DNA of 64,000 nt from Lamellibrachia satsuma (lineage: Eukaryota > Annelida > Polychaeta > Sabellida > Siboglinidae), in contig BSQZ01000060.1 in NCBI GenBank assembly GCA_033239005.1, positions 2,323,501 through 2,387,500 of the forward strand, read 5' to 3'. The translations under genes and the position numbers were made by a program. The notes under the pieces were generated by a model that saw only the letters and a program-made list of their open reading frames with translations, did not search any database and had not been told where the DNA came from. Positions 1 through 12,689 of this stretch are shown here, in pieces (position 1 is the stretch's first letter; the number at the start of each line of letters is the position of its first letter).

Positions 1-1317
1 TGCGATTAGGAAATATCTTTTTCAGATAAGAGAGGTGGTAAATTTGTAACCTGTTTTGGATTCACGGCCTGATATACATGCATTGAATTAATACTCAACT
101 GTAAAAGATGCAAGTAAATCCAACTGAAACCAGTGTCACCAAAAAATTAAAACTAAAATTGCAATTAACGTCCTAAATACAGATTTCATTGTGTTCCCTG
201 CAGTACTGGGTTGCATTACTATATACCAACCCAAGATGTACATTACGTAAAATCAATTAAAATAGAAATATTCAACGTAGTTTATGTTGTGAGCCTAGCA
301 AAAGACAATTTGCACACAAGATGTATAATTTGGCAACTTCCCCAAACAATGGCCAACTATAGACAGTGCACTTATGTGACACTATGTAAAGTTGTAAACA
401 AGCTCATCAGTGGCTAAAAGCCTGCAAACCATAAACATCCACCTTCTGACATCTGAGTGCCAAACAAAAATGCTCCTAGACCAATGATTTACAATGAGGC
501 TAATTCCTATACATTCATTGCTGGAATTCAAATAGTTTTTTGCAAACTGATTTCACAATGCGTCACATTGATTTAATGCACCTCACATACATAAACATAT
601 TTAGGCCTGCTGTTGCAGTCATGTTTTTGAGTGCTGTGTTGTTCATCTCTGCATCAGTTTTTTGGTTATAGCTAGTAGCACAGATAGGAAACAAGACAGA
701 TTTAGTGGCTGCTAAAGACATGTCCGAGAAAATCTTTTTAACTGTTTCCTTTTCAAACTGTTTTCTGAAAACTTCTTTTTCCTTTTCCATACAGGGTTGG
801 CAAGTTTCTGACGAAATTGTAAATACCATGATATTTACCATGGTATTTACCGCCTCATCAGAAATACATTTCTGGCATCAAAATGTCAGAAAATCAATGC
901 AGTAATGCATAACAGATATATGTAATTGTTGTAGCATGGTTTCACTTGGCAGCTAGCTTTTAAAAGAGCAGGACAGGTGTCACTGCAACTAAATTTTTTA
1001 AGAGTATTATCTGAAGCTTGCTTTTATCATATCTTTTATCACTTGTCTGTGCTTGATGGAGGTATAAGCTGATTGATCCAATGCTTTCTACATAGCAAGT
1101 TGCTTGGCCAGCCACCTGTTGCTACACCTTAACACAGAGATACATTGTTACATGTGAAAGAAGTGCAAATTAATTACCCACATATTTTAGACATTATCAT
1201 ACTGAATAGTGACTTTAATAGGGTTCAGCCTCCTGTTACGTTTCCCATTGGCGACCATGTTCACGTTTGGCACAATTATAAGAAAACGGGACCATAAAAA
1301 ATTCTGAAACTTCTTAC
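1..1317. other. No gene recognised
   Basis: AT-rich sequence with no exon that I can support. Around 826-850 there is a short imperfect inverted repeat built on ataccatg/catggtat. The longest minus-strand open stretch (563-841) has no recognised domain and no good splice sites. Confidence 0.4.
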
Positions 1318-1591
1318 CTGCTGTTGCCATCATCTCTTTGACATGCTGATCGAGTTTAGTCAAAGTCTTGTACTTATAACTCATTTAAAATGTCTGAACA
1401 TGCCATGCCCATAATTTTTTTTACCAATTTCTTAAATAAATTATGACGCACATGTGCCTTGTTGCGAAAAAAACTGCCAAAAATCCTTCCGCCTATTGAA
1501 ATCATCTGAAAATCCACAGTTACATTGCCAATATGTTCTAACAGCAAACTTGCCAATGTGCCTGGCTCAAATGCAGTTATGTCAGATATGA
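1318..1591 (-). CDS. Possible coding exon, unrecognised
   Basis: Reading the minus strand from 1591, a stretch of about 70 codons without stops looks protein-like (mixed hydrophobic and basic, including an FKKLVKKI segment). It ends near a good 5' splice site, CAG followed by GTAAGAA, at 1318/1317. The frame that is open from 1591 stops near 1374, however, and the frame that is open up to the donor is different, so a frameshift or an unseen small intron would be needed. The upstream acceptor (AAAAG) is poor. I recognise no family. It could be a decayed exon or chance. Confidence 0.2.
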
Positions 1592-1850
1592 CTTTTAAAA
1601 AATAACACATCTAAAATTACTGTGCCCTACATTCGTGTGTAACACACCAGTCTAACTGAGGCATGATCCCAATAGTGCCAGTAGCACCCCATGTTTAAGG
1701 GTGACAGACCAGCTAAGGGTGTGTGGGAACATGTTGTTAGTGTTAAAAGTTCACCAGATGTCACCCAAATGTGAAAGAATACTGGTTTATCACACCTAAT
1801 CATAAATTTATATAGTATGTATTAGATTCTTAGTTTCTGGTGTAAGAAAC

Positions 1851-1874
1851 CTGTCAGAAACTAGTTTCTGACAG
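1851..1874. repeat. Perfect 24-bp palindrome
   Basis: The sequence ctgtcagaaact is followed immediately by its exact reverse complement. Further copies of the motif gtttctga lie on both sides, so this is a small cluster of inverted motifs. Confidence 0.7.
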
Positions 1875-2469
1875 TTTCTGACTGTCAGAAACCCAAACCT
1901 GTTTTCATAGTCATAGTAAACATTTATAGGACCAGACAGCATTGTCTTAACATAGGCAGAAATGAAACTTATTTAGCCAGTAAATAGTTATTTCTATGTG
2001 AATGCGCCATTATAGTGTAATTCCAAATGAAAAGGGCTGTAATTTTGTGACATTGAACTATTACGCAGAGAGCTATGGGTGAAATATGTGCCTTCAGCAC
2101 ACTGCATTACACAACTGCTCACTGGATGGCAATTTGGTGAAAAACTTTATTTAATAATGTATATATTCGCTCCACATTACAGAGGTAATGACAGCAACAA
2201 AAGAAAGGTCCTTAATCAAGGTGCCTTACAGCGAGTATGAAGTCTCACTTCCATTCCAACTAGTACTCCACAACATCCTCAAATGGTGTACACATTTTGC
2301 TACAACTGCCGTTAGATCTTGCATTCACTTCTCTGTTGTTAACTGGAAAGGAGCTCTGATCATGGCTCTCTTGAACGCAGCATTGCCAATAGCGGATCTT
2401 ATCGATAAAATATAATAACAATGTTGTCTTATATAGCGTTAGTATCTGCCTAGAAAAGTGCTCATGACG

Positions 2470-2715
2470 CTTACTCCATCATCAGAGCAAGTTTTTGTAG
2501 TGCCTGTGAGCTGGCAGGTTTTTTCCATTTCCCTGTGTGGGATCTTTTATTTTCCCTGGCACAGACACCAGGTACAATGGACCAATGGCTTTTAGAGTCT
2601 CTTCCGAAAGACACAAGCAAAGTGGGGTGAACAAAACTGCTTATATTTCAAACAGCAGCAGGTGGACTCAAAACCGTGGTTTAACTGCCAAACTACTGCA
2701 CCCCACGTTGAAAAA
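2470..2715 (-). mobile_element. SINE-like dispersed repeat, copy 1
   Basis: Shares a core with 37090-37300, including the words tgtgtgggatctttta and ccaaagtggg-like blocks. On the minus strand the upstream end (near 2700) has a B-box-like GGTTTTGAGTCC, as expected of a tRNA-derived SINE head. The body matches a style of SINE core that I associate with invertebrate, particularly molluscan, genomes. The family name is not claimed. Confidence 0.45.
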
Positions 2716-2719
2716 AAAA

Positions 2720-5700
2720 TGGCATGATTTAAACACCCATAGTATGAATGATATATATATAACTGATGTATGTAATATATAATTCAATGAAGAAAATATT
2801 TCAACCTTGCTATATTACTCTTCAAATGATTACCCATTCAAACATGTTTTCTATGATTATCAGTTGGTAAAAATGCCTTGTTTTATACTACATTTTAATC
2901 ACAAATATTTGTCACAAATCAATACTAATAGGACAACTAAATCTACGAAACTTCGAAAGCCTACCGATATATTCTGTTGTTTTCCTAATATAATAATAAT
3001 TGGCCATTGGTGGTAATGATAATGAAAATGATGATAATGAAAAATTATGTAGTCACATAATGAAAATGGTAATGAAACATTTATTTTTTATCTAATGCTT
3101 ATGCTAATGATAATGAACAATTTATAATGACACCAACCCTGGGCCAGACATAGCATCAACTGCACAGACAGTTTCGTTTGCACATAGACACACAGCTTTA
3201 ATTGCATAGATACGTCATCTCAAATGTATTTTGATAGATACAATTGTAAACTGACAAACAGGCTCAACTGTATACTGACAAACACGTTCGGAATTGTTAA
3301 TGTATTCAAATGCACAGATCCAAATGCATGTAACAGCCACAGCATCATTTCAATAGTTTATGCATACATAGGTCTCAAGTGCCAAGTATAAAGACATACA
3401 GCTACTAGAACTGAACCCTACTGCACAAGATGACACAAACCACGTAATGTAGTGATTACAGCAACATCACTTTACACCAGACATTTCATTTCCTTTGAAG
3501 GACCTCTTTTAAAAATTGGAAGGTGACCTACCCTTTTCCGTAATTCTAGTAACTCTGCACACATCAACAGAATTCATTACCCACTTATGTCTCTGGCTGA
3601 CAGAATACCAATGCATATTCTTTTGCAACCCAGCAGTAACTACTAAATGTCACAACATTTTCAAGTACAAAGCCATTATTGTTTATGACAAGCTGTGGCA
3701 TTCACTACAAAATATTTATGATTGCTTCGTTTATAGAGGCTACAGTTTTTCTTTGCTGACTATCCACATCTACAATTAATCATAAAAAATGCAGCGTAAA
3801 CGTTTTGGTGAACACTATCAATTAACCCAGTTATGCAGTATGTCTGGATGTCTTAAATAACACAGATGGTCTACACAGGTACCTGGTGTCAGCAGCTGTT
3901 CATGAAAAAGTGGTCACGTAAAAGCAGGAAAGTACTCATGAAAAGTGAGAAACACCCTCCTCTTCCACTTGACTTTTTTCATTGTTAGCCTTTTACTCGG
4001 TTTTTAACGTGTTGTTTTACGGGTCGCCAGGTCGTTGTATTATTCTCATTTGTAGTGAATGCACGTGGCAGAAAATGTTAAATACTTCAGACCAAATAAA
4101 TAAAATGTGCCTAGAATGGCGTCACGAGCAACAAAGCAAACAAACAGATTTTACATCTATGTTTATTTTGGAAATTACTACTAAAGAGGGACATTTCGTC
4201 CAAAAAGTGGTACCAAGTGAAAAAAAACAATATTTCCAGACCAAATGCGATAATGTTGACATCTATGTGGGTAATAATAATAATACAACATACCAGGCCT
4301 AGCAGTATAAAAAAAATTAAACGTTCACATGCTAACCAGACATTACACACAGGATTGCTGCACTAAAAATGAGTTGGACTATATACAGAACAATCACTGC
4401 AGGCTCTAGACAGTTACCGCATATCTGTTGTTTGCGTGCATCTGATTTAGCCATTGATGACCCTCGTCATAGACGACGCCTGTCTCGGGTAAGGTCATTT
4501 CGAGTGCAGCCGTGGTCTGGACGTCGCGAAAAAAATCTAATATTTACAATAAACCCACCCGCCGTCGCAAGTGACAGTTCTGCGGGGCGAGCATTCACAA
4601 CACATGTATTTCAAGGGAAGCGTAAAGTTGCCTTTGGGTGACAGCTTGTCGGATGCGGCACAAAACATGCACATCACGCAATCATCAGTCGTCAACAGTC
4701 TAGGGCTAGGCGGGTGACAGCTACGAACGCAGACGGGCAAAGATTGACCAAGTTATCAGATCGATGACACAACTGTCCAACTACGAGTCCCTATCAAATA
4801 ACGGCAGACTCACCTAAGGCAGATGGGCAGTATGAAAAGAAGCAAACAAGCATCAGAAGCAGGCGTTCAGCCATTGTTATCTACTGTACTAGAGGAACAC
4901 CAGATTCGTGATCAACTCGTCGCCATCTTTGCGCATCGTTAAACTTCAGATGCCAAATATCTGACAGTACTCGCTAGGTGTCAGCATCGTCTGCGTTAAT
5001 AATAACTGCGACGTGCCTAGCTCAGCCTAAACCACAACATGTTTACGGCTGTGCCTGGAACGTCCAGCAGACGGCGTAATGTAAATTTAGAACAAAAACC
5101 AGTCCGATAACATTAAGACTAGAAGCCATATAATTGTGCATAACCGGAGAGCGCTTTGTTGTGGCGAGCATATTAATGAATACCAAATAAATCAAGACAC
5201 GCTATTCATTGTCATTGTTAACGTGTATAATTATACGCATATATGTATGCAAGAAGTTTGGCAGCGAAAGGTGGATATTTTCTCGGTTAGAACAGAAAGT
5301 TCCGTGTGTGTACCTTAATTTCGTTATAAAATTTATAATGTAAAAACGAAAAAGGCACATCATATTCGTTTTCAAATTTGACGTAGGAAAAGCATCATAT
5401 ACGTTCACTTCAAATAATTAGTAAGAATTCTTCATGTATGAAATTTCCAACGCCGTTTAGCAAATTGCATGTATAGGTCGAAGCAGGTGCTAGCAACGCG
5501 TTAGGAGATACACCAACGCCAGCCATTTAATTAAATGATTTGTAACAAACATTGTATTTTTACTTGTGAACAACTATTCCAGCTATTTCCTCTGATTCAA
5601 TTAGTCGATACACCGAGTGCGAGTTATTTAATTAAAAAAGGCACAGAGTTTGTCTACATTATTACAAAAATATTACATATTTCCTTAGAATCACGGATTC

Positions 5701-6110
5701 AGGTTTACACAGTGTACAACCAATGTGAAGTAATGTTTTGTGTGCACGTGTAGCTGTGCTACCGATGACTTCATATACTAATTTTATTGGCACGCGACAT
5801 CCGCGCACAGACATGCATATGAGTCTCAAGAAAAGACGCTCAGCACTGTCAGTACAAAAATGTGTGGTGACGTCTGGTGGTTAACTAATCATGAACTCAA
5901 GGTCGCAGTCGATTGGCGGCGAGTTTGCCCGCGTCTGTCTGGCCCACTTACCAGACACGCGTCAAACAATTTGTCACTGTCAAGGCGTCGCTGCTGAAAA
6001 TAACCCATAGGCCTAGCAGTTGGCCAGACCTTTGATGTAAACGGCGGGTAATCAAAAGTGACCCAATACAAGGTATTTTCTATTCACAGCTGAAAGCCTT
6101 ACTATGGCTA
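2720..6110. other. No gene recognised; GC-richer patch
   Basis: No exon with convincing splice sites or a recognisable protein. A stretch at about 4380-5070 is richer in GC and CpG than its surroundings and could be an unmethylated promoter-like patch, but I see no associated first exon. The rest is AT-rich with simple A/T-rich runs. Confidence 0.35.
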
Positions 6111-6117
6111 TGCTATG

Positions 6118-6170
6118 GTTGGAGAGTTATGTTTGTGGTATACGCATACCACAAAAAGAAATCTCCAACC
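6118..6170. repeat. Imperfect hairpin, 53 bp
   Basis: Outer arms ggttggaga and tctccaacc pair exactly. Inner arms tttgtggtat and ataccacaaa-like pair around a short centre. It lies just before the 5' truncation point of the retrotransposon fragment that follows. Confidence 0.6.
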
Positions 6171-6229
6171 TTAGCCTAGGAGGCTAGGTCAGGAAGGGTA
6201 ATTTTCCCCTGAAATGCAAACACTCAAAA

Positions 6230-8230
6230 ACTGATTAGTCGTAAAAATAGATTATGGACAATTATATGGAAACAAGGGAAGGGAATAATATCTAGAGTAT
6301 TGCAAAATTAGAAACAAAGTCAGAGCCTTAGCACGAAAACTCAGAAAGGATTTCGAAAGGGACTTAGCAAACCAAACAAAAAAGAACCCAAAAGCCTTCT
6401 GCATGGCAATACTATAAATCCCAAACTGCAATCAAATCAAGAGTTGGAAAATTAAATGTTGATCCAATAAATCCCAAACAACAACAGATGATGGGGAAAA
6501 AGCAAATATTCTTGCAACATACTTCGCTAGCGTATTTACAATCGAAGAACCTGGGGAAATAACAACCACTAGAGTGACGACTAAAACATTGATGGAGGAG
6601 TCAACAATAACTGGAATTAAAATACAAATGATATTAAAAAACTTAAACAAACAAATCCCGTGGTCCAGATGAGATAGCCAGATTATTGGTCGAACTTTCA
6701 AAATCAGTCGGTCATCCATTACAGAATATATTTGAAACATCGATAAAAACAGCTAGCTGTATACTATACAACTGGAAAGAAGGAAACATTTAAGCAATTT
6801 ACAAAAAAGGAAATAAGGCATTAGCAAGTAACTAATGTCCAGTAAGCCTTACAAGTATACTATGTAAATGCATGGAAAGGATCATCAGAAATCATAATAT
6901 TGAATATATGAAGGAAAATGGTTTATTCAGCCCAAATTAATATGGTTTTATATCAGGGCATTCAACAGTCCTCCAACTCATTAAAGTGTTAGATAATTGG
7001 ACCTTGGGACTCGATAATGGACATATGTCATCTTTATGGACTTCCAGAAAGCCTTTGACACTGTACCACATGAGAGATTAATAACTAAACTGAATAGCTT
7101 CAACATTAGGAAAGAAATAATAAATTGGATTGAAGCATATCTCAGATAGAAAACAAAAGGTGGCTGTGAATGGAAAAGAATACAAATGGTACAAAGTGAC
7201 TTCTGGGATTCCTCGGAGTTCAGTTTTAGGACCACTACTATTTGTCTAATACATAAATGACTTACCAGAACTAACAAACTCTGATACATTTTTATTTTCA
7301 GATGATGTCGAGATATTTAGAACTGTTACAGAAACAAATGACCATGACATCTTACAACACAACCTAAACATCTTACAACAGTGGAGTGACAAGTAGTTAC
7401 TAAAATTTCATCCTGATAAATGTAAACATGACTTGGTAAAATGCTGTTGGAGCAATCAAATATTTTATGACACCAAATTTTACCATACATCCGATCGACA
7501 AAAACAAAAGGATTTAGGGGACACTGTAGACGCAAAGCTGTCCTTTGAAGATTACATTAACCAAGTTGTAAATAAAGCAACAAAGATGACAAAAATAATT
7601 CGCAGAACTTTCCAATTTCTAGACAAAGATACATGCCATTGCCAATGTATAAAACAATGGTAAGAACGCACCTTGCGTACACCATATCAGTATGGTACCC
7701 TTACAAAAAAAAAACACGTTATTGCAATAGAAAATGTCCAAAGAAGAGTTACCAAAGAATTACTAGGGATGAGTAACCTAACCTATGGAGAAAGACTAAA
7801 CAAACTCAACCTAACCTCACTAGCTTATAGATGCTTACGAAGTGATATGATTGAAGTTTTAAAATTATCCACAATATATATGACAACTAATCCTTACCTA
7901 AACTTTTCAAATGGGATGAAATATCTTTCAGGACAGGGAAGAGATACCACACATTAAAATTGTTCACTCAAAGAGCAAACACAAATATAAGGAAAAATGC
8001 TTTCCCACTCAGAGTGACAGAGCCTTGGAACTCCCTTCCCGAAGCGATCGTACAGGCAAAATCAATAAATTCATTTAAAAACCGCCTAGACAAATTCTGG
8101 TCAAATCAAGCAATTTTATACAACTTTGAAGCACCTTTAAAAATTGGAACCAGAACTGTCAAACTATTTTTATTGAATGATGAAGATCTGATCAATGAGG
8201 AGCCAAGAATCCTGCAATCAGAAACATCTT
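6230..8230 (+). mobile_element. Degraded non-LTR retrotransposon (CR1/Rex1-like)
   Basis: The plus strand, read across several frames, contains reverse transcriptase landmarks: a finger-region MDFQKAFDTVPHERL at about 7035, a decayed G-I-P-R-x-S-V-L-G-P block near 7205, and an FSDD box where functional copies have FADD near 7300. The C-terminal thumb and tail continue to about 8230 with KDLG, NKATK and WNSLPEA blocks. Multiple frameshifts and stops show that it is dead. The 5' part (endonuclease) is missing. The clade is assigned only by the style of the tail. Confidence 0.8.
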
Positions 8231-8520
8231 AAGGTATCTTAACGCAAGTTAATAGTGAATGCATTGAGTATTGGTGTGCATATGTTGGTATGCTAACTTA
8301 GTGACAGTGTAGCATAGTTTTTGAACAAGTAGAGCTAGTCTGGACCCCAGACTGGGGTAGCATACATAGTGCCGAAAGGTATCTTAACGCAAGTTAATAG
8401 TGAATGCATTGAGTATTGGTGTGCATATGTTGGTATGCTAACTTAGTGACAGTGTAGCATAGTTTTTGAACAAGTAGAGCTAGTCTGGACCCCAGACTGG
8501 GGTAGCATACATAGTGCCGA
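8231..8520. repeat. 145-bp direct tandem duplication
   Basis: Two apparently identical 145-bp copies (8231-8375 and 8376-8520) follow the end of the retrotransposon reading frame directly, so the unit is probably its 3' untranslated tail. Near identity means that the duplication is recent compared with the decay of the coding part. Confidence 0.9.
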
Positions 8521-8884
8521 AAGTGCTCCATTATGATATTATATATACAATATACTATAATTATCATCTATAGTCACTGGATCACTGGGTTGCTCACCTG
8601 CAATCAACTGGGTTTAGTCTTTCTTGTAAGGGGGACCAGAATTTGTTGGGCACCCATAATTTTGTTTCGATGCCAAAGTTGAGGCTGTGCAACCATGCAA
8701 GGCCGCCTCATCTTGGCAGCACAGTGGGCCATAAGGTCCAAAGGTCAAGGGGAGCATGCAGGAGGGGGTATCCTAAAAATGTGAACTTAAGACTCAGAAA
8801 TGCATTCCGAATACATTTGTGGGGTCTAATTTTTTATTTCGGGGCTGGTGCAAAGGGCTCATCAAAAACTGCAAGGGGTACTAC
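8521..8884. other. No gene recognised
   Basis: Unassigned sequence between the duplicated tail and the hairpin. A short purine-rich block (8740-8780) is the only local feature. Confidence 0.4.
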
Positions 8885-8952
8885 ACATATTTTTTAATGA
8901 GACTTAGATGCCTAGATCAATCTAGGCATCTAAATCTCATTAAAAAATATGT
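8885..8952. repeat. Near-perfect 32-bp hairpin with 4-bp loop
   Basis: Arms 8885-8916 and 8921-8952 are reverse complements with one mismatch, around the loop tcaa. The structure could be a foldback transposon remnant or an RNA hairpin. No reading frame is associated. Confidence 0.9.
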
Positions 8953-9204
8953 CTAAATCCACCTTGATGATACTTTATAACCCCTTACAAACAGGTTGGC
9001 CACTACAAAAGTTCCACAATCTCTCTTGGAAATACAACATAACCCAGTGGTGTATTTGGGGGGGCACTGGGTCATGCACCTTTTGGGTGACTAAGCTTGG
9101 CCCCCTTTTTTAAGATCAAAATAACTGATGGAAAAGAGTAATATAATAAATTAAGGTAATACAAGGCACCAGGGTACTGCAACTAGTGTTGACGTGTATT
9201 CACC

Positions 9205-9351
9205 AATTCGCGACATGTAAATATAGTTCACGACCCCAGTGAACTTGTAATTACCAGTCAAGAACTAAATTTTTTAAATGAACCTCGGTTGACGACTCAT
9301 AATTACGAGTTCACTGGGGTTCGTGAACTCTATTTACATGTCGTGAATTCA
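9205..9351. repeat. Long imperfect inverted repeat
   Basis: Arms of about 58 bp (9205-9263 and 9290-9351) share cgacatgtaaat, agttcacga, ccccagtgaact and taatta blocks in inverted order, separated by about 26 bp. This looks like a foldback or MITE-type element. No clear target duplication was found. Confidence 0.7.
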
Positions 9352-9546
9352 AATTCATGGGAAGTACGACCTCATTCGAACACAGCATTAGATAACACTT
9401 TTGATCACACCCCATACGCTGGTGCAGCTGTGTGGACTTTGATGCTACCTGTCATGTCATTATGTGTAAATCAAAGTCCTCCTCAACACAGCTAATATCA
9501 ACACAAGTGGCAGTTGCTAAAGAACACAGGGTGTACAGAACAGCCG

Positions 9547-12500
9547 CTCACAGGTCTGAGCCACCAACTGGAACTAGATGTCCTCACAGGTCTGAGCGAC
9601 CAGCTGGAACTAGATGTCACTCACAGGTCTGAGCCACCAACTGGAACTAGATGTCGTTCACAGGTCTGAGCCACCAACTGGAACTAGATGTTGTTCACAG
9701 GTCTGAGCCACCAACTGGAACTAGATGTCCTCACAGGTCTGACCGACCAGCTGGAACTAGATGTCCCTCACAGGTCTGAGCCACCAACTGGAACTAGATG
9801 TCCCTCACAGGTCTGAGCCACCAACTGGAACTAGATGTCCCTCACAGGTCTGAGCCACCAACTGGAACTAGATGTCCCTCACAGGTCTGAGCCACCAACT
9901 GGAACTAGATGTCCCTCACAGGTCTGAGCGACCAGCTGGAACTAGATGTTCCTCACAGGTCTGAGCCAATTGCTGGAACTAGATGTCCCTCAAAGGTCTG
10001 AGCGACCAGCTGGAACTAGATGTTCCTCACAGGTCTAAGCCAATTGCTGGAACTAGATGTCCCTCACAGGTCTGAGCCACCAACTGGAACTAGATGTCCC
10101 TCACAAGTCTGAGCGACCAGCTGGAACTAGATGTTCCTCACAGGTCTGGGCCAGTTGCTGGAACTAGATGTCCCTCACAGGTCTGAGCCACCAACTGGAA
10201 CTAGATGTCCCTCACAAGTCTGAGCGACCAGCTGGAACTAGATGTTCCTCACAGGTATGAGCCAATTGCTGGAACTAGATGTCCCTCAAAGGTCTGAGCC
10301 ACCAACTGGAACTAGGATGTCCCTCACAGGTCTGAGCCACCAACTGGAACTAGATGTCCATCACAGGTCTGAGCGACCAGCTGGAACTAGATGTTCCTCA
10401 CAGGTCTGAGCCAATTGCTGGAACTAGATGTCCCTCAAAGGTCTGAGCCACCAACTGGAACTAGATGTCACTCACAGGTCTGAGCCACCAACTGGAACTA
10501 GATGTCCCTCACAGGTCTGAGCGACCAGCTGGAACTAGATGTCCCTCACAAGTCTGAGCGACCAGCTGGAACTAGATGTTCCTCACAGGTATGAGCCAAT
10601 TGCTGGAACTAGATGTCCCTCAAAGGTCTGAACCACCAACTGGAACTAGATGTCCCTCACAGGTCTGAGCCACCAACTGGAACTAGATGTCCCTCAAAGG
10701 TCTGAGCCACCAACTGGAACTAGATGTCCCTCAAAGGTCTGAGCCACCAACTGGAACTAGATGTCCCTCACAGGTCTGAGCTACCAACTGGAACTAGATG
10801 TCCCTCACAGGTCTGAGCCACCAACTGGAACTTGATGTCCCTCACAGGTCTGAGCCACCAACTGGAACTAGATGTCCCTCACAGGTCTGAGCCACCAACT
10901 GGAACTAGATGTCCCTCACAGGTCTGAGCCACCAACTGGAACTAGATGTCCCTCACAGGTCTGAGCCACCAACTGGAACTAGATGTCCCTCACAGGTCTG
11001 AGCCACCAACTGGAACTAGATGTCCCTCACAGGTCTGAGCCACCAACTGGAACTAGATGTCCCTCACAGGTCTGAGCCACCAACTGGAACTAGATGTCCC
11101 TCACAGGTCTGAGCCACCAACTGGAACTAGATGTCCCTCACAGGTCTGAGCGACCAGCTGGAACTAGATGTCCCTCACAGGTCTGAGCCACCAACTGGAA
11201 CTAGATGTCCCTCACAGGTCTGAGCCACCAACTGGAACTAGATGTCCCTCACAGGTCTGAGTGACCAACTGGAACTAGATGTCCCTCACAGGTCTGAGCC
11301 ACCAACTGGAACTAGATGTCCCTCACAGGTCTGAGCCACCAACTGGAACTAGATGTCGCTCACAGGTCTGAGCCACCAACTGGAACTAGATGTCCCTCAC
11401 AGGTCTGAGCCACCAACTGGAACTAGATGTCCCTCACAGGTCTGAGTCATCAACTGGAACTAGATGTTCCTCACAGGTCTGAGCGACCAGCTGGAACTAG
11501 ATGTTCCTCACAGATCTGAGTCAATTGCTGGAACTAGATGTCCCTCAAAGGTCTGACCGACCAGCTGGAACTAGATGTTCCTCACAGGTCTGAGCCAATT
11601 GCTGGAACTAGATGTCCCTCAAAGGTCTGAGCGACCAGCTGAAACTAGATGTTCCTCACAGGTCTGAGTCAATTGCTGGAACTAGATGTCCCTCAAAGGT
11701 CTGAGCGACCAGCTGGAACTAGATGTTCCTCACAGGTCTGAGCCAATTGCTGGAATTAAATGTTCCTCACAGGTCTGAGCCAATTGCTGGAACTTGATGT
11801 CCCTCACAGGTCTGAGCCACCAACTGGAACTAGAAGTCCCTCACAAGTCTGAGCGACCAGCTGAAACTAGATGTTCCTCACAGGTCTGAGCCAATTGCTG
11901 GAACTAGATGTCCCTCAAAGGTCTGAGCCACCAACTGGAACTAGATGTCGCTCACAAGTCTGAGTGACCAGCTGGAACTAGATGTCCCTCACAGGTCTGA
12001 GCCACCAACTGGAACTAGATGTCCCTCACAGGTCGGAGCCACCAACTGGAACTAGATGTCCCTCACAGGTCTGAGCCACCAACTGGAACTAGATGTCGCT
12101 CACAGGTCTGAGCCACCAACTGTAACTAGATGTCCTTCACAGGTCTGAGCCACCAACTGGAAATAGATGTCGCTCACAGGTCCGAGCCACCCACTGGAAC
12201 TAGATGTCGCTCACAGGTCTGAGTGACCAACTGGAATTAGATGTCCCTCACAGGTTTGAGTGACCAACTGGAACTAGATGTCCCTCACAGGTCTGAGCCA
12301 CAAACTGGAACTAGATGTCCCTCACAAGTCTGAGCCACCAACTGGAACTAGATATCCCTCACAGGTCTGAGCCACCAACTGGAACTAGATATCCCTCACA
12401 GGTCTGAGCCACCAACTGGAACTAGATATCCCTCACAGGTCTGAGCCACCAATTGGAACTAGATGTCGCCCACAGGTCTGAGTGACCAACTGGAACTAGA

Positions 12501-12689
12501 TGTCCCTCACAGGTCTGAGCGACCAATTGGAACTAGATGTCCCTCACAGGTCTGAGTGACCAACTGGAACTAGATGTCCCTCACAGGTCTGAGTGACCAA
12601 TTGGAACTAGATGTCCCTCACAGGTCTGAGCCACCAATTGGAACTAGATGTCCCTCACAGGTCTGAGCCACCAACTGGAACTAGATGTC
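9547..12689. repeat. 37-bp minisatellite, about 85 copies
   Basis: A head-to-tail array whose unit begins ctcacaggtctgag and ends ctagatgtcc. Three recurrent variants differ at the centre: gccaccaactgg (most common), gcgaccagctgg and gccaattgctgg. In the middle of the array the variants recur in order, which suggests higher-order units. The stretch 10830-11450 is almost homogeneous in the common type. The unit length is not a multiple of three, and the open frames inside it are by-products. Confidence 0.97.

Noticed and set aside
2188..2415. A 75-residue plus-strand open frame
   Set aside because: No domain, no splice context, ordinary length for chance in this composition.
9547..12689. A CRISPR-like array of regularly spaced repeats
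   Set aside because: There are no unique spacers; units abut head to tail and vary together. The genome is eukaryotic.
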